This document shows, one piece after another, positions 45,291-52,899 of a stretch of 64,000 bases of DNA (positions are counted from its first letter, which is position 1; every line of letters begins with the position of its first letter). Where the stretch lies: positions 97,409-161,408 of the forward strand of contig CALVXK010000001.1 in NCBI GenBank assembly GCA_944369075.1, read 5' to 3'. The position numbers and the translations under genes were made by a program. The stretch is from an uncultured Bacilli bacterium (GTDB lineage Bacteria; Bacillota_I; Bacilli_A; RFN20; CAG-826). Under the pieces are notes generated by a model that made no database searches, was not told where the DNA came from, and saw nothing but the letters and a program-made list of their open reading frames with translations.

Positions 45291-45347
45291 AATAAGAAAA
45301 AAATAATCTTAACAAAATTGACAATTATTTTTTTCTTATTTTAAAAT
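45291..45347 (+). promoter_or_regulatory. ttcA promoter embedded in a 17-bp inverted repeat
   Basis: AATAAGAAAAAAATAAT (45291-45307) is repeated in perfect inversion at 45324-45340. The 16-nt loop between contains the -35 box TTGACA (45318-45323), and the right arm is the promoter spacer. The -10 box is TAAAAT (45342-45347, 18-nt spacer). The layout suggests an operator or a cruciform/RNA hairpin at this promoter. Confidence 0.7.
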
Positions 45348-45372
45348 ACACTAGTTATTTTAGGAGAATTAG

Positions 45373-46545
45373 ATGAGAGCCTTAAGAATTATTTTAGCAG
45401 CGATAAAAAAAGCAGATATTAATTTTAATTTAATTAAAGAAAATTCAAGAATTTGTATTGGAATTAGCGGCGGAAAAGACTCTATGGCTCTATTTTATGC
45501 CTTAAATATTTATAAACAATTTTCTAAGACTAATTTTGAAATCATTCCAATGATGATTGACCTAGGTTTTCCTAATACTAAAATAGATGAAATAAAAAAC
45601 TATTTTAAGGAACTAGGAACTACTTTATATGTTGAAGATGCTAAAAGTGTTTATCAAATATTAAGCATTCAAAAAGAAAGACAACATTTAGATAAACTAC
45701 CTTGTTCAATATGTTCTAAAATGAAAAAAGCCATCATTAATAAAGTTGCGATTAAATTAAATTGTGACTATGTTTCTTTTGCTCATCATAAAAATGATGC
45801 TATAGAAACTCTATTTTTAAATGAAATATATGGTGGAAGAATATCTACTTTTTCACCTAAAATGTTTTTAACAAGAGATAAAATTACATTTATTCGACCA
45901 TTTATTTATGTTGATGAAAGTTTAATTACTAGGTTAATCAAAGAAGAAAACATTAAAGTATTTAAATCAACTTGTCCTAATGATAAACATACCGAAAGAG
46001 AAAATATTAAAACATTAATTAAAGATATTAATAAAGTTTATCCTTCATCAAAAGATAATTTTCTTACAATGTTAAATAATAAAGAAAAATTAGATGTATT
46101 CTTTAATCATTTTGAACATAAAATAGAAAAAAATGATCGATATTACTATAAGATAATCGAAGACTTATCTTCGATTATCGATGAATATAAGTTTTTAAAT
46201 AAAAAGTTATATTTAGATAAAAACTTAACCCACATTCATTTATATAAAGATAATAAGTTTTTTGGAGTAATCTTATATTTAAGAAAAGAAAAAGAATTTA
46301 ATGTTAAACTAATTAAACTTAAAGATTATAAAGATTTAGATTATATTCTTTATGATTTATATAATGAATTATATAAAAGATTTAACCCTTTAACTTTTAA
46401 GGTTAAATTAACTAAAGTAATGATTAATAACTTAAAAGTATTTTCTTTAGATAAAAAAGAAAAACTAGGTAATTCTTACCTAGTTTTAATAGATGAAAAT
46501 CCATCTAAAATCTCTAAAAGATTTAAAAGTATATATTCTAAATAA
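45373..46545 (+). CDS. ttcA: TtcA-family tRNA thiolation enzyme with C-terminal extension
   Basis: TtcA makes 2-thiocytidine at tRNA position 32 using ATP and a 4Fe-4S cluster. The PP-loop is GISGGKDSMALF, the central cysteine pair is in LPCSICSKMKK, and FAHHKNDAIETLFLNEIYGG matches the TtcA HHxxDxxET segment. A later Cys lies in STCPNDKHTERE. About 130 C-terminal residues beyond the usual core are of unknown role. An AGGAGA site precedes the ATG. It sits alone on the plus strand between ribF and rbfA. Another PP-loop tRNA thiolase is the main alternative. Confidence 0.82.
   Translation: MRALRIILAAIKKADINFNLIKENSRICIGISGGKDSMALFYALNIYKQFSKTNFEIIPMMIDLGFPNTKIDEIKNYFKELGTTLYVEDAKSVYQILSIQKERQHLDKLPCSICSKMKKAIINKVAIKLNCDYVSFAHHKNDAIETLFLNEIYGGRISTFSPKMFLTRDKITFIRPFIYVDESLITRLIKEENIKVFKSTCPNDKHTERENIKTLIKDINKVYPSSKDNFLTMLNNKEKLDVFFNHFEHKIEKNDRYYYKIIEDLSSIIDEYKFLNKKLYLDKNLTHIHLYKDNKFFGVILYLRKEKEFNVKLIKLKDYKDLDYILYDLYNELYKRFNPLTFKVKLTKVMINNLKVFSLDKKEKLGNSYLVLIDENPSKISKRFKSIYSK
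46450..46486 (-). terminator. Terminator of the nusA-infB-rbfA operon inside the ttcA coding region
   Basis: A perfect 11-bp stem with a 3-nt loop (AAACTAGGTAA, 46462-46472, with TTACCTAGTTT, 46476-46486) is followed on the minus strand by TTTTTCTTTTTT. It is 77 nt beyond the rbfA stop and antisense to the last codons of ttcA. Confidence 0.85.
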
Positions 46546-46562
46546 TTACTAGATATATACTA

Positions 46563-46952
46563 TTATTTTAATAAATCATCGATATTTGTAATATTTTCTT
46601 CATCTTTCTTGAAAGAGGAAATCTCTTCCTCTTCTTTTTTTAAAGCATCATCAACTTTTTTAAAATTTAAGAAAGATTTATCAACTACAAACTCGATTTC
46701 TGGTACTCTACGAGTCTTAATTCTTTTAGCTAAAGCACTTCTAACAAAACCTTTTTTACGATTAAGTTTTTCTAAGTTCTTTTCTGGGTTATTAAAGAAT
46801 GAAACAAATATTTTACAATAAGAATGATCGCTGCTTACAACAACATCCGTAATTGTTAAAAATCCAATAGTTTCATCTTTAATTCCAAATTGAACTATTT
46901 CTCTAACATCTTTAGCAATTTCAGCTTGTAATCTTTCTAAGTTATTACTCAT
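46563..46952 (-). CDS. rbfA: Ribosome-binding factor A
   Basis: RbfA helps 30S maturation near helix 1 of 16S rRNA. The KH-like fold segments are visible: LERLQAEIAKDVREIVQFGI, FLTITDVVVSSDHSYCKIFV and RRVPEIEFVVDKSF. A C-terminal acidic and lysine-rich tail follows. I take the ATG at 46952, which overlaps the infB stop; the frame is open to a TTG at 46961. It is the last gene of the rimP operon, with its terminator inside ttcA. Confidence 0.95.
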   Translation of the reverse strand: MSNNLERLQAEIAKDVREIVQFGIKDETIGFLTITDVVVSSDHSYCKIFVSFFNNPEKNLEKLNRKKGFVRSALAKRIKTRRVPEIEFVVDKSFLNFKKVDDALKKEEEEISSFKKDEENITNIDDLLK

Positions 46953-48783
46953 CTTTTTCAACTACCTCAAAGCATTCAATAATATCGCCTTCACTAATAT
47001 CATTAAACCCTTTAATTTTAATGCCACATTCAAAGCCTTCTTTTACTTCTTTAGCATCATCTTTAAAACGTTTAAGTGATTCCATATCACCATCATAAAT
47101 AACAACACCATTACGTAAAACATGGACTTTTGCTTGATTTTTAATTATTCCATCAATAACCATACATCCAGCAATTGTACCAACCTTAGAAACTTTAAAT
47201 GTATTTCTAACTTCGGCTTGACCAAGAGATTTTTCAACCATCTCTTTCTTCATCTTACCTTTAATTGCACTTTCAACTTCTTCAATTAAAGCATAGATAA
47301 TTCTATGAAGTCTAATTTCTACACCTTCTTCTTCAGCTTTTTTTCTTACTAGTGCGCTAGGTCTAACATTAAAGCCATAAATAATCGCTTTTGATGCGCT
47401 TCCAAGAAGAATATCACTTTCAGTAATTGCACCTGGAGCACTTCTAATAACATTAATTTTAACTTGATCGTTATTTAATTTTTCTAAGCTTGCTTTAACA
47501 GCTTCAGCACTACCTGTAGAATCAGCTTTAATAATAATGTTAATTGTAGTCATTTGTCCTTCAGAAATCTTATCATATAAGTTTTCTAAAGAAGTTATAC
47601 CACTATTTGCTGCTCTTTCTTCGTTAATCTTTTTAATTCTACGTTTTTCAGCAATATCACGAGCTTGTTTTTCACTTGGGAAAGCCATAAAGTGGTCCCC
47701 AGCTAAAGGAACTTCGCTTAAACCTATAACACTTACTGGAGTTGATGGACCAGCTTCTTTTAAAACTAATTTATATTCATTAGTCATTCTTCTAACTTTA
47801 CCATAAGCTGAACCAACAACAATATAATCAGAAGAATATAAAGTACCATTTTGAACTAAAAGTGTAGCTTTTGGACCTTCACCTTTATCAAGTTCGGCCT
47901 CTAAAACTGTACCAATAGCATATCTATTTGGATTAGCTTTAAGTTCAAGCATTTCAGCTTCGGTTAAAATAGTTTCAAGTAAGTTATCGATTCCAATTTT
48001 CTTTTTTGCTGATATTTCGCAGGTCATAACATCGCCACCATATTTTTCAGCGATAACATTATGTTCCATAAGCTCATTAATAACTTTATCAGGATTTGCC
48101 CCTGGAACATCAATTTTGTTAATAGCAACAATAATTGGAACATTTGCTGCTTTTGCGTGATCAATTGCTTCAATTGTTTGAGGCATAACACCATCATCAG
48201 CTGCAACAACTAAAACAACAATATCAGTAACACTAGCTCCTCTACTTCTCATTGCCGAAAAAGCTTCGTGTCCTGGAGTATCGATAAATGTAATCTTTTT
48301 ACCATTAATTGATTTTTGATAAGCACCAATTTCTTGAGAAATTCCACCAAATTCATTTGCGGCAACATTTGAATTTCTAATGGCATCAATTAAAGTGGTT
48401 TTACCATGGTCAACGTGTCCCATAATAGTAACTACTGGTGGTCTTTCTTTTAAATTTTCAGGTTTTTCATCAATTTTTAATTTTTCAAAATCTTCTTCAT
48501 CGATGATTTCTTCTTTCTTAAAATCAAAACCAAATTCAAGACAGATTTCGCCAATAGTTTCATCATCAAGATAATTATTAATTGTAACTAATTTCTTTTG
48601 TAAGAAAAGTTTCTTAATAATATCGGAAGGATTGACGTTAAGTTCTTTTGCAAGTTCGCCAACAGTTAAAGACTTTGTAAAAACAAAAACTTGATTAGTT
48701 ACCTTATTTAAATTTTTATTCCTTGTTTGTGAATTTTGAGGAATATTAGTTTCACGATTCTTTTTCTTAAAATTCTTATCCAT
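46945..48783 (-). CDS. infB: Translation initiation factor IF-2
   Basis: IF-2 is the GTPase that brings initiator tRNA to the ribosome. One IF2_N helix domain ([20 protein letters not shown]) is followed by the G domain ([33 protein letters not shown]) and the C-terminal domains with [13 protein letters not shown] and [15 protein letters not shown]. At 612 residues it has a short N-terminus, as in small-genome Firmicutes. It follows rnpM by 11 nt and overlaps rbfA. Confidence 0.97.
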   Translation of the reverse strand: MDKNFKKKNRETNIPQNSQTRNKNLNKVTNQVFVFTKSLTVGELAKELNVNPSDIIKKLFLQKKLVTINNYLDDETIGEICLEFGFDFKKEEIIDEEDFEKLKIDEKPENLKERPPVVTIMGHVDHGKTTLIDAIRNSNVAANEFGGISQEIGAYQKSINGKKITFIDTPGHEAFSAMRSRGASVTDIVVLVVAADDGVMPQTIEAIDHAKAANVPIIVAINKIDVPGANPDKVINELMEHNVIAEKYGGDVMTCEISAKKKIGIDNLLETILTEAEMLELKANPNRYAIGTVLEAELDKGEGPKATLLVQNGTLYSSDYIVVGSAYGKVRRMTNEYKLVLKEAGPSTPVSVIGLSEVPLAGDHFMAFPSEKQARDIAEKRRIKKINEERAANSGITSLENLYDKISEGQMTTINIIIKADSTGSAEAVKASLEKLNNDQVKINVIRSAPGAITESDILLGSASKAIIYGFNVRPSALVRKKAEEEGVEIRLHRIIYALIEEVESAIKGKMKKEMVEKSLGQAEVRNTFKVSKVGTIAGCMVIDGIIKNQAKVHVLRNGVVIYDGDMESLKRFKDDAKEVKEGFECGIKIKGFNDISEGDIIECFEVVEKDE

Positions 48784-48794
48784 TCAAACCCTCC

Positions 48795-49055
48795 TTATTT
48801 CATCTTTAGATAATTAATCATTCTATCATAGACCTCATCTGGAACCTTAATTCCTAAAGATCTATCTAAAACTTTCTTCTTTTTAGCAAGAAGTATAGTT
48901 TCTTCGCTTTTTTTAATGTAAGCCCCTCGACCATTCATCTTATAAGTAGAATCTAAAACGACTTCATTTGAAGGCGTTTTAACCACTCTAAAAAGTTCTT
49001 CTTTTGGAAGAGATTCTCCACTAATAAGACATTTTCTCAAAGGTACTTTTTTCAT
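48795..49055 (-). CDS. rnpM: YlxR family RNA-binding protein RnpM
   Basis: This 86-residue protein carries the YlxR pattern: RKCLISGESLPKEELFRVVK, NGRGAYIKKS and LDRSLGIKVPDEVY. In B. subtilis the family member binds and modulates RNase P. Its ATG shares one base with the nusA stop. The next gene in B. subtilis, ylxQ, is missing here, so infB follows directly. Confidence 0.93.
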   Translation of the reverse strand: MKKVPLRKCLISGESLPKEELFRVVKTPSNEVVLDSTYKMNGRGAYIKKSEETILLAKKKKVLDRSLGIKVPDEVYDRMINYLKMK

Positions 49056-50800
49056 TATTTATCCTCGTAATAATCGTCGTTATCGTATTCTGACCAATCT
49101 TCTTCATCATCGTAATAATCATCATCTTCGTCTTGGTCATCGAGTTCTTTAAGTTCTTCTTCAGTGTAAATATCCATTTTCTTAATTGGTTTTTTCTCAC
49201 TAAGATCTTCTTCTTCGACTTTATTTTCTTTCTTTTTGTTATTCTTTTTAGCTTTAGAAGCTTCTTCTTTTTGTTTCTTCTCTTCTTCTAAAGATTGTTC
49301 AAGCATCTCTAAAGTTGTAGTTGTTTTAACTTCTCTAAGTTCAACTGGTTCAACAACTTTCTTTTTAACTTCAGGAACGACTTCTTCTTTTTCTTCCTTA
49401 GTTTCTTTAACTTCTTCAACACTTGGTTCTTCTAAAGAAAATTCTTTAACGTTTTCTTCAAGATTAGCACTTGGAGTTTCATTAACTTCATTAATAGGTT
49501 CTTCTTCAATAACATTATCATTTTGTAAACGTTTTGCTTCACTTTGACGAATGTTATTTTCTCTAAATCTTTTTCTTTCTTCTTCTCTTCTTTCAGCTTC
49601 ATCTTCAGCCAAATATTCTTCGATTGGTTTATAAGAAGAAATACCTTCTTTTTCCATTTCGGATTCATCTAAAACTTTAATGAAGTTTAAACCGGTTAAT
49701 CTTCTTGCTAAAGAAAGATTTTGGCCATGAGTTCCAACTGCAAGTTTCATTGTTCCATTTCTTGTAATTACAGTAGCTTGATTATTTTCTTCATCAATAT
49801 TTACTCCAATTACTTCAGCTGGTTTTAAAATTTCATATAAATATGCACCTAAATTATGGTGATATAAAATAACATCGACTTTTTCTTTAGAATCTTTAGT
49901 ATTTCCAAGTTGAGAAACAATTCTTTGAATTCTTTCACCGTTTTTACCAATACAAGCACCACTTGGATCAACGTTTGGATCATGAGAAAGAACTACAACT
50001 TTACTTCTTTTACCAGAAATTCTAGCAATAGCTTTAATTTCAACAATACCATCTTGAATTTCGATTACTTCGTTTTCAAATAACTTACCTAAAAATTCAG
50101 GACAAGATCTAGAAACATCAATTAAAGAAGTTTTCTTAGTTTCATCTTTCTTTAATCCTCTAACATAAACTTTAATCGTATCCCCTGTTTGGAACTTTTC
50201 ATCACCAATTAAATCGTTTCTAAACATTGTAACGGTAGTTTTACCTAAATTAACGATTACGCTATGAGAATCAGCTTTTTCAACAATACCAGTAACAATT
50301 TGACCGATCTTATCGGCAAATTGTTCAAGTAATATCTCTTTTTCAAAAGATGATATCTTTTGTTTAAAGTTAGTAACGAATCTGTCAACATCTTTTTTAG
50401 TTAAAGATTCAAAAGGAATTTCCTCGTCTAAATATTCTCCAGCCTTGATAGTTTTCTTATATTCTCTAGCTTTATCGATACTCATTTCGATGTAATCATC
50501 GGTAATATCTTCATCGTTTAAAACTTTATATTGTCTATAAAGTTTTATGCTAGCTTTATCTAAATCGACATCAACTTTAATTAAAGCTTCTGGAAGTTTA
50601 GTATCTTCTTTATCTTTTAAAATAAGTCGATCAAGTTTTTTAACTCTAGCACTTTTTTGTTCGACTTTATATTCACCTTCAATTTTCTTATTTAAAGCAA
50701 GAACAAAAGAATCAACAATTGCTTCTTTAATTTGTTCTTTAGTTAATCCTTTAACTGAACCAAGTTCACTAACAGCTAAAACGAATGCTTTTTTGCTCAT
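49055..50800 (-). CDS. nusA: Transcription termination/antitermination factor NusA
   Basis: NusA modulates pausing and termination. An N-terminal RNA polymerase-binding domain is followed by an S1 domain (GQIVTGIVEKADSHSVIVNL) and KH domains (GACIGKNGERIQRI and AVGTHGQNLSLARRLTG). About 190 C-terminal residues are low-complexity and very acidic (runs of Glu, Lys, Asp), ending in Asp/Tyr-rich YDDEEDWSEYDNDDYYEDK. This tail is not part of the usual Gram-positive NusA. It lies 11 nt after rimP. Confidence 0.96.
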   Translation of the reverse strand: MSKKAFVLAVSELGSVKGLTKEQIKEAIVDSFVLALNKKIEGEYKVEQKSARVKKLDRLILKDKEDTKLPEALIKVDVDLDKASIKLYRQYKVLNDEDITDDYIEMSIDKAREYKKTIKAGEYLDEEIPFESLTKKDVDRFVTNFKQKISSFEKEILLEQFADKIGQIVTGIVEKADSHSVIVNLGKTTVTMFRNDLIGDEKFQTGDTIKVYVRGLKKDETKKTSLIDVSRSCPEFLGKLFENEVIEIQDGIVEIKAIARISGKRSKVVVLSHDPNVDPSGACIGKNGERIQRIVSQLGNTKDSKEKVDVILYHHNLGAYLYEILKPAEVIGVNIDEENNQATVITRNGTMKLAVGTHGQNLSLARRLTGLNFIKVLDESEMEKEGISSYKPIEEYLAEDEAERREEERKRFRENNIRQSEAKRLQNDNVIEEEPINEVNETPSANLEENVKEFSLEEPSVEEVKETKEEKEEVVPEVKKKVVEPVELREVKTTTTLEMLEQSLEEEKKQKEEASKAKKNNKKKENKVEEEDLSEKKPIKKMDIYTEEELKELDDQDEDDDYYDDEEDWSEYDNDDYYEDK

Positions 50801-50811
50801 ACTACTTTCTC

Positions 50812-51279
50812 CTAAAATTTAATTGCAAGTCTTGCTCTATCTATATCACTAATCTTTATAGTAGCATTAACTACTCTAGTTTTTATTTTATAAGTAAGAG
50901 TGATGGTATTACTTTCTTTATCATAAGAAGATATAGTACCTTCTAAGATATTTTCACCCTTATAAGGATGAGATAAATGTAAGTTAACATATTTTCCTAC
51001 ATATTTATCAAGTCTAGATATTTCAATAGGTTTTTCAGCTCCTAATGATGAAACATCTAATGTATATGGTGTTTCATCATTATCATCTATTTCATCTAAT
51101 AGAGTTGATAAATTATCACTAACACTTACAATATCATCTAAATTTATATTTTCATCTCTATCGACTATTATTTCTAAGGTATTACCTTTTTTATCTCTAA
51201 GATATTTTAAAGAATATAGCCTATAACCAAGTGAATTTAATCTTTCTTCAATCTTTCTTTTAATACCATCAACATCCAT
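50812..51279 (-). CDS. rimP: Ribosome maturation factor RimP
   Basis: RimP assists early 30S assembly. The 155-residue protein has GNTLEIIVDRDENINLDDIV, YTLDVSSLGAEKPI and the C-terminal SH3-like domain with DIDRARLAIKF. The ATG is 16 nt from the GGGAGG site, unusually far; an in-frame ATT (51285) lies closer to the usual distance and cannot be excluded. First gene of rimP-nusA-rnpM-infB-rbfA, behind a leader with a terminator-like hairpin. Confidence 0.94.
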   Translation of the reverse strand: MDVDGIKRKIEERLNSLGYRLYSLKYLRDKKGNTLEIIVDRDENINLDDIVSVSDNLSTLLDEIDDNDETPYTLDVSSLGAEKPIEISRLDKYVGKYVNLHLSHPYKGENILEGTISSYDKESNTITLTYKIKTRVVNATIKISDIDRARLAIKF

Positions 51280-51303
51280 ATTAATTCTTAAATGTCCTCC
51301 CTT

Positions 51304-51358
51304 TTAAAAAAATAAATGCCCAAACTTCAAGTAGGGGCATCATTCTTTTAAAAATGAT
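51304..51358 (-). promoter_or_regulatory. Leader attenuator of the rimP-nusA operon
   Basis: Within the leader, an ATGCCC/GGGCAT stem (51316-51321 with 51335-51340) is followed by TTATTTTTTT and then the rimP ribosome binding site, as in an intrinsic terminator. A second, upstream hairpin (ATCATT/AATGAT, 51339-51358) overlaps the terminator stem by two bases. NusA-dependent attenuation of this operon is known in B. subtilis; the same control is inferred here. Confidence 0.7.
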
Positions 51359-51363
51359 ACTTA

Positions 51364-51392
51364 AGTTTAGAATATCTAAAACCTAAAATCAA
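51364..51392 (-). promoter_or_regulatory. rimP-nusA operon promoter
   Basis: TTGATT (51387-51392), a 17-nt spacer and TAAACT (51364-51369) on the minus strand lie just before the leader hairpins. Confidence 0.8.
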
Positions 51393-51491
51393 GATAATTA
51401 TCACTATTTTAACTAATATAGTAATTAAAATAACTTCTATATTTTAATATTCTTATTTACCTTTAATAACTTAATAAATAAACTAACATTT

Positions 51492-51519
51492 TTGATATAC
51501 CATTAGTTTTTGGTAAACT
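51492..51519 (+). promoter_or_regulatory. Promoter of the Nudix gene
   Basis: TTGATA (51492-51497), a 16-nt spacer and TAAACT (51514-51519) with an upstream TG extension lie about 45 nt before the ATG. A TTAGTTT/AAACTAA inverted repeat (51503-51509 with 51515-51521) overlaps the -10 box and might be an operator. Confidence 0.65.
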
Positions 51520-51564
51520 AAATAAGTTAATAGAAACTAATTTAATAAAGGTAAAGAAGAATGT

Positions 51565-52023
51565 ATGAAAGAAACTAATAAACCAATAAAAGAAAAATCA
51601 TGTGGGGCAGTAATCTATAAAGTTAATAAGAACGATAAATCGTTATCGTTCTTAGTTCTTCATATGAATTTAGGCCACTACTCTTTATGTAAAGGACATG
51701 TAGAAAAGAAAGATAAAAATGAAGAAGATACTGCTCGAAGAGAAATAAAAGAAGAAACATCTTTAGATGTAAATATAGATACTAACTTTAGAGAAGTAAT
51801 AACATATTCTCCTAAAGAAGGAACAATAAAAGATGTAATCTTTTTTGTAGCCGAAGATATATCTAACATTGATCCTAAAGATAAACATGATGATGAAGTA
51901 AATAAAATATATTATTTGCCATTTAATGAAGCCTATAATCTTTTAACTTACCATTCTGATAAAGAAGTATTAAAGAACGCATATGAGTATATTATTTCTA
52001 AGTTAAAGCAAGATAATAAATAA
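51565..52023 (+). CDS. Nudix hydrolase, Ap4A hydrolase-like
   Basis: The 152-residue protein has a CGAVIYKV start and a Nudix box, GHVEKKDKNEEDTARREIKE followed by ETSLD. The box matches the Ap4A-hydrolase type (KGHVEKGE...REIKEETG) but has one extra residue between Gly and the REx2EE core, and the final Gly is Ser. The catalytic Glu residues of REIKEE are kept. It probably hydrolyses dinucleoside polyphosphates or another nucleoside diphosphate compound. It is monocistronic on the plus strand, divergent from the nusA operon. Confidence 0.88.
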   Translation: MKETNKPIKEKSCGAVIYKVNKNDKSLSFLVLHMNLGHYSLCKGHVEKKDKNEEDTARREIKEETSLDVNIDTNFREVITYSPKEGTIKDVIFFVAEDISNIDPKDKHDDEVNKIYYLPFNEAYNLLTYHSDKEVLKNAYEYIISKLKQDNK

Positions 52024-52039
52024 TGTTAGATATAATTAA

Positions 52040-52897
52040 TTATCGATTTGTTATTATAAATTCAGAGCTTCTATAGTTTGTTGTAGTTGCTATAACGTTA
52101 AAACTCTCAGATAAATAAGTTCTAACTATACCAACTAAAAGGTATTTATTCCAATGAATAGAAAGACTTGGAAAAATTCCATATCCAACAAAACTTTCAG
52201 TATTAATATTTTTATATCTATTAATACATAAATTTAATGATTCTTTAATTTTAGATAAGTCTTCTTCACTTATATTAAACTTTTCTTTCTTTACCATTAC
52301 ATCTCTATCTACTTGTACAAAATTATCACTCATATCTTCAATAAAAAATAAATAACTATAAAGGCCAGCAATATTCATCTTTTTTACATAATCATTAATA
52401 ATTTTAATATTAAAATAATCTAAAGATGATGCATAATTAAAAATCAAACTATACTTTGTAATATTTTTAAGGCTTTCTTTAGAAAATAATGGTCTACGAA
52501 AGTTATAAGAGTTATGGAATAAAAACTTAACTAATGAAAACAAAGAAAAACTATTATTTATACTAGGTAATTTTTCTAATAAATTAGATTTATTTAAAGC
52601 TAAAAAGTTATAAAGTGCTCTTGCACTTATTATTTTTATATTTGTAGAAAATAGTTCTTCTATTGCATCCTTCAACTCTAAAACAGTTTCGTTAGAAATA
52701 TTTAATTTATCAAAATAAACAAAACTATTTCCTAAAAATAAAAGGCCATCTTTTTCTTGCTTATAAAGTCTATCAAAAATCGTATAGCTTTTTACACCTT
52801 TAAAATGATTGCTTATATCATCAAAAGAAAAAACCCCATCAAAATCTTTTATGTAGTCAATCATAATTTGTGTTCCACTTTGATAATTTTCAGTCAA
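52040..52897 (-). CDS. Hypothetical protein paired with the sigma-like gene (285 aa)
   Basis: I do not recognise the family. The N-terminal 55 residues (FSFDDISNHFKGVKSYTIFD, then LGNSFVYFDKL) look like a winged-helix module similar to those in the 552-residue neighbour. The rest is helical and Asn/Ser/Phe-rich. The frame opens with TTG at 52897, 2 nt after the neighbour's stop. An ATG at 52864 with a weak GGAA upstream is an alternative start. The tight spacing indicates that the two proteins work together. Confidence 0.7.
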   Translation of the reverse strand: MTENYQSGTQIMIDYIKDFDGVFSFDDISNHFKGVKSYTIFDRLYKQEKDGLLFLGNSFVYFDKLNISNETVLELKDAIEELFSTNIKIISARALYNFLALNKSNLLEKLPSINNSFSLFSLVKFLFHNSYNFRRPLFSKESLKNITKYSLIFNYASSLDYFNIKIINDYVKKMNIAGLYSYLFFIEDMSDNFVQVDRDVMVKKEKFNISEEDLSKIKESLNLCINRYKNINTESFVGYGIFPSLSIHWNKYLLVGIVRTYLSESFNVIATTTNYRSSEFIITNR

Positions 52898-52899
52898 AG

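Noticed and set aside
46528..46561. AGTATATAT/ATATATACT repeat as the main rbfA/ttcA terminator
   Set aside because: The stem is almost all A/T with a 16-nt loop and a weak T tail; the GC-containing 11-bp hairpin at 46462-46486 is far stronger for the minus strand.
49236..49547. Plus-strand frame rich in Ser/Phe opposite the nusA tail
   Set aside because: It is the complement of Glu/Lys-rich codons; composition is explained by the repeat-like acidic tail.
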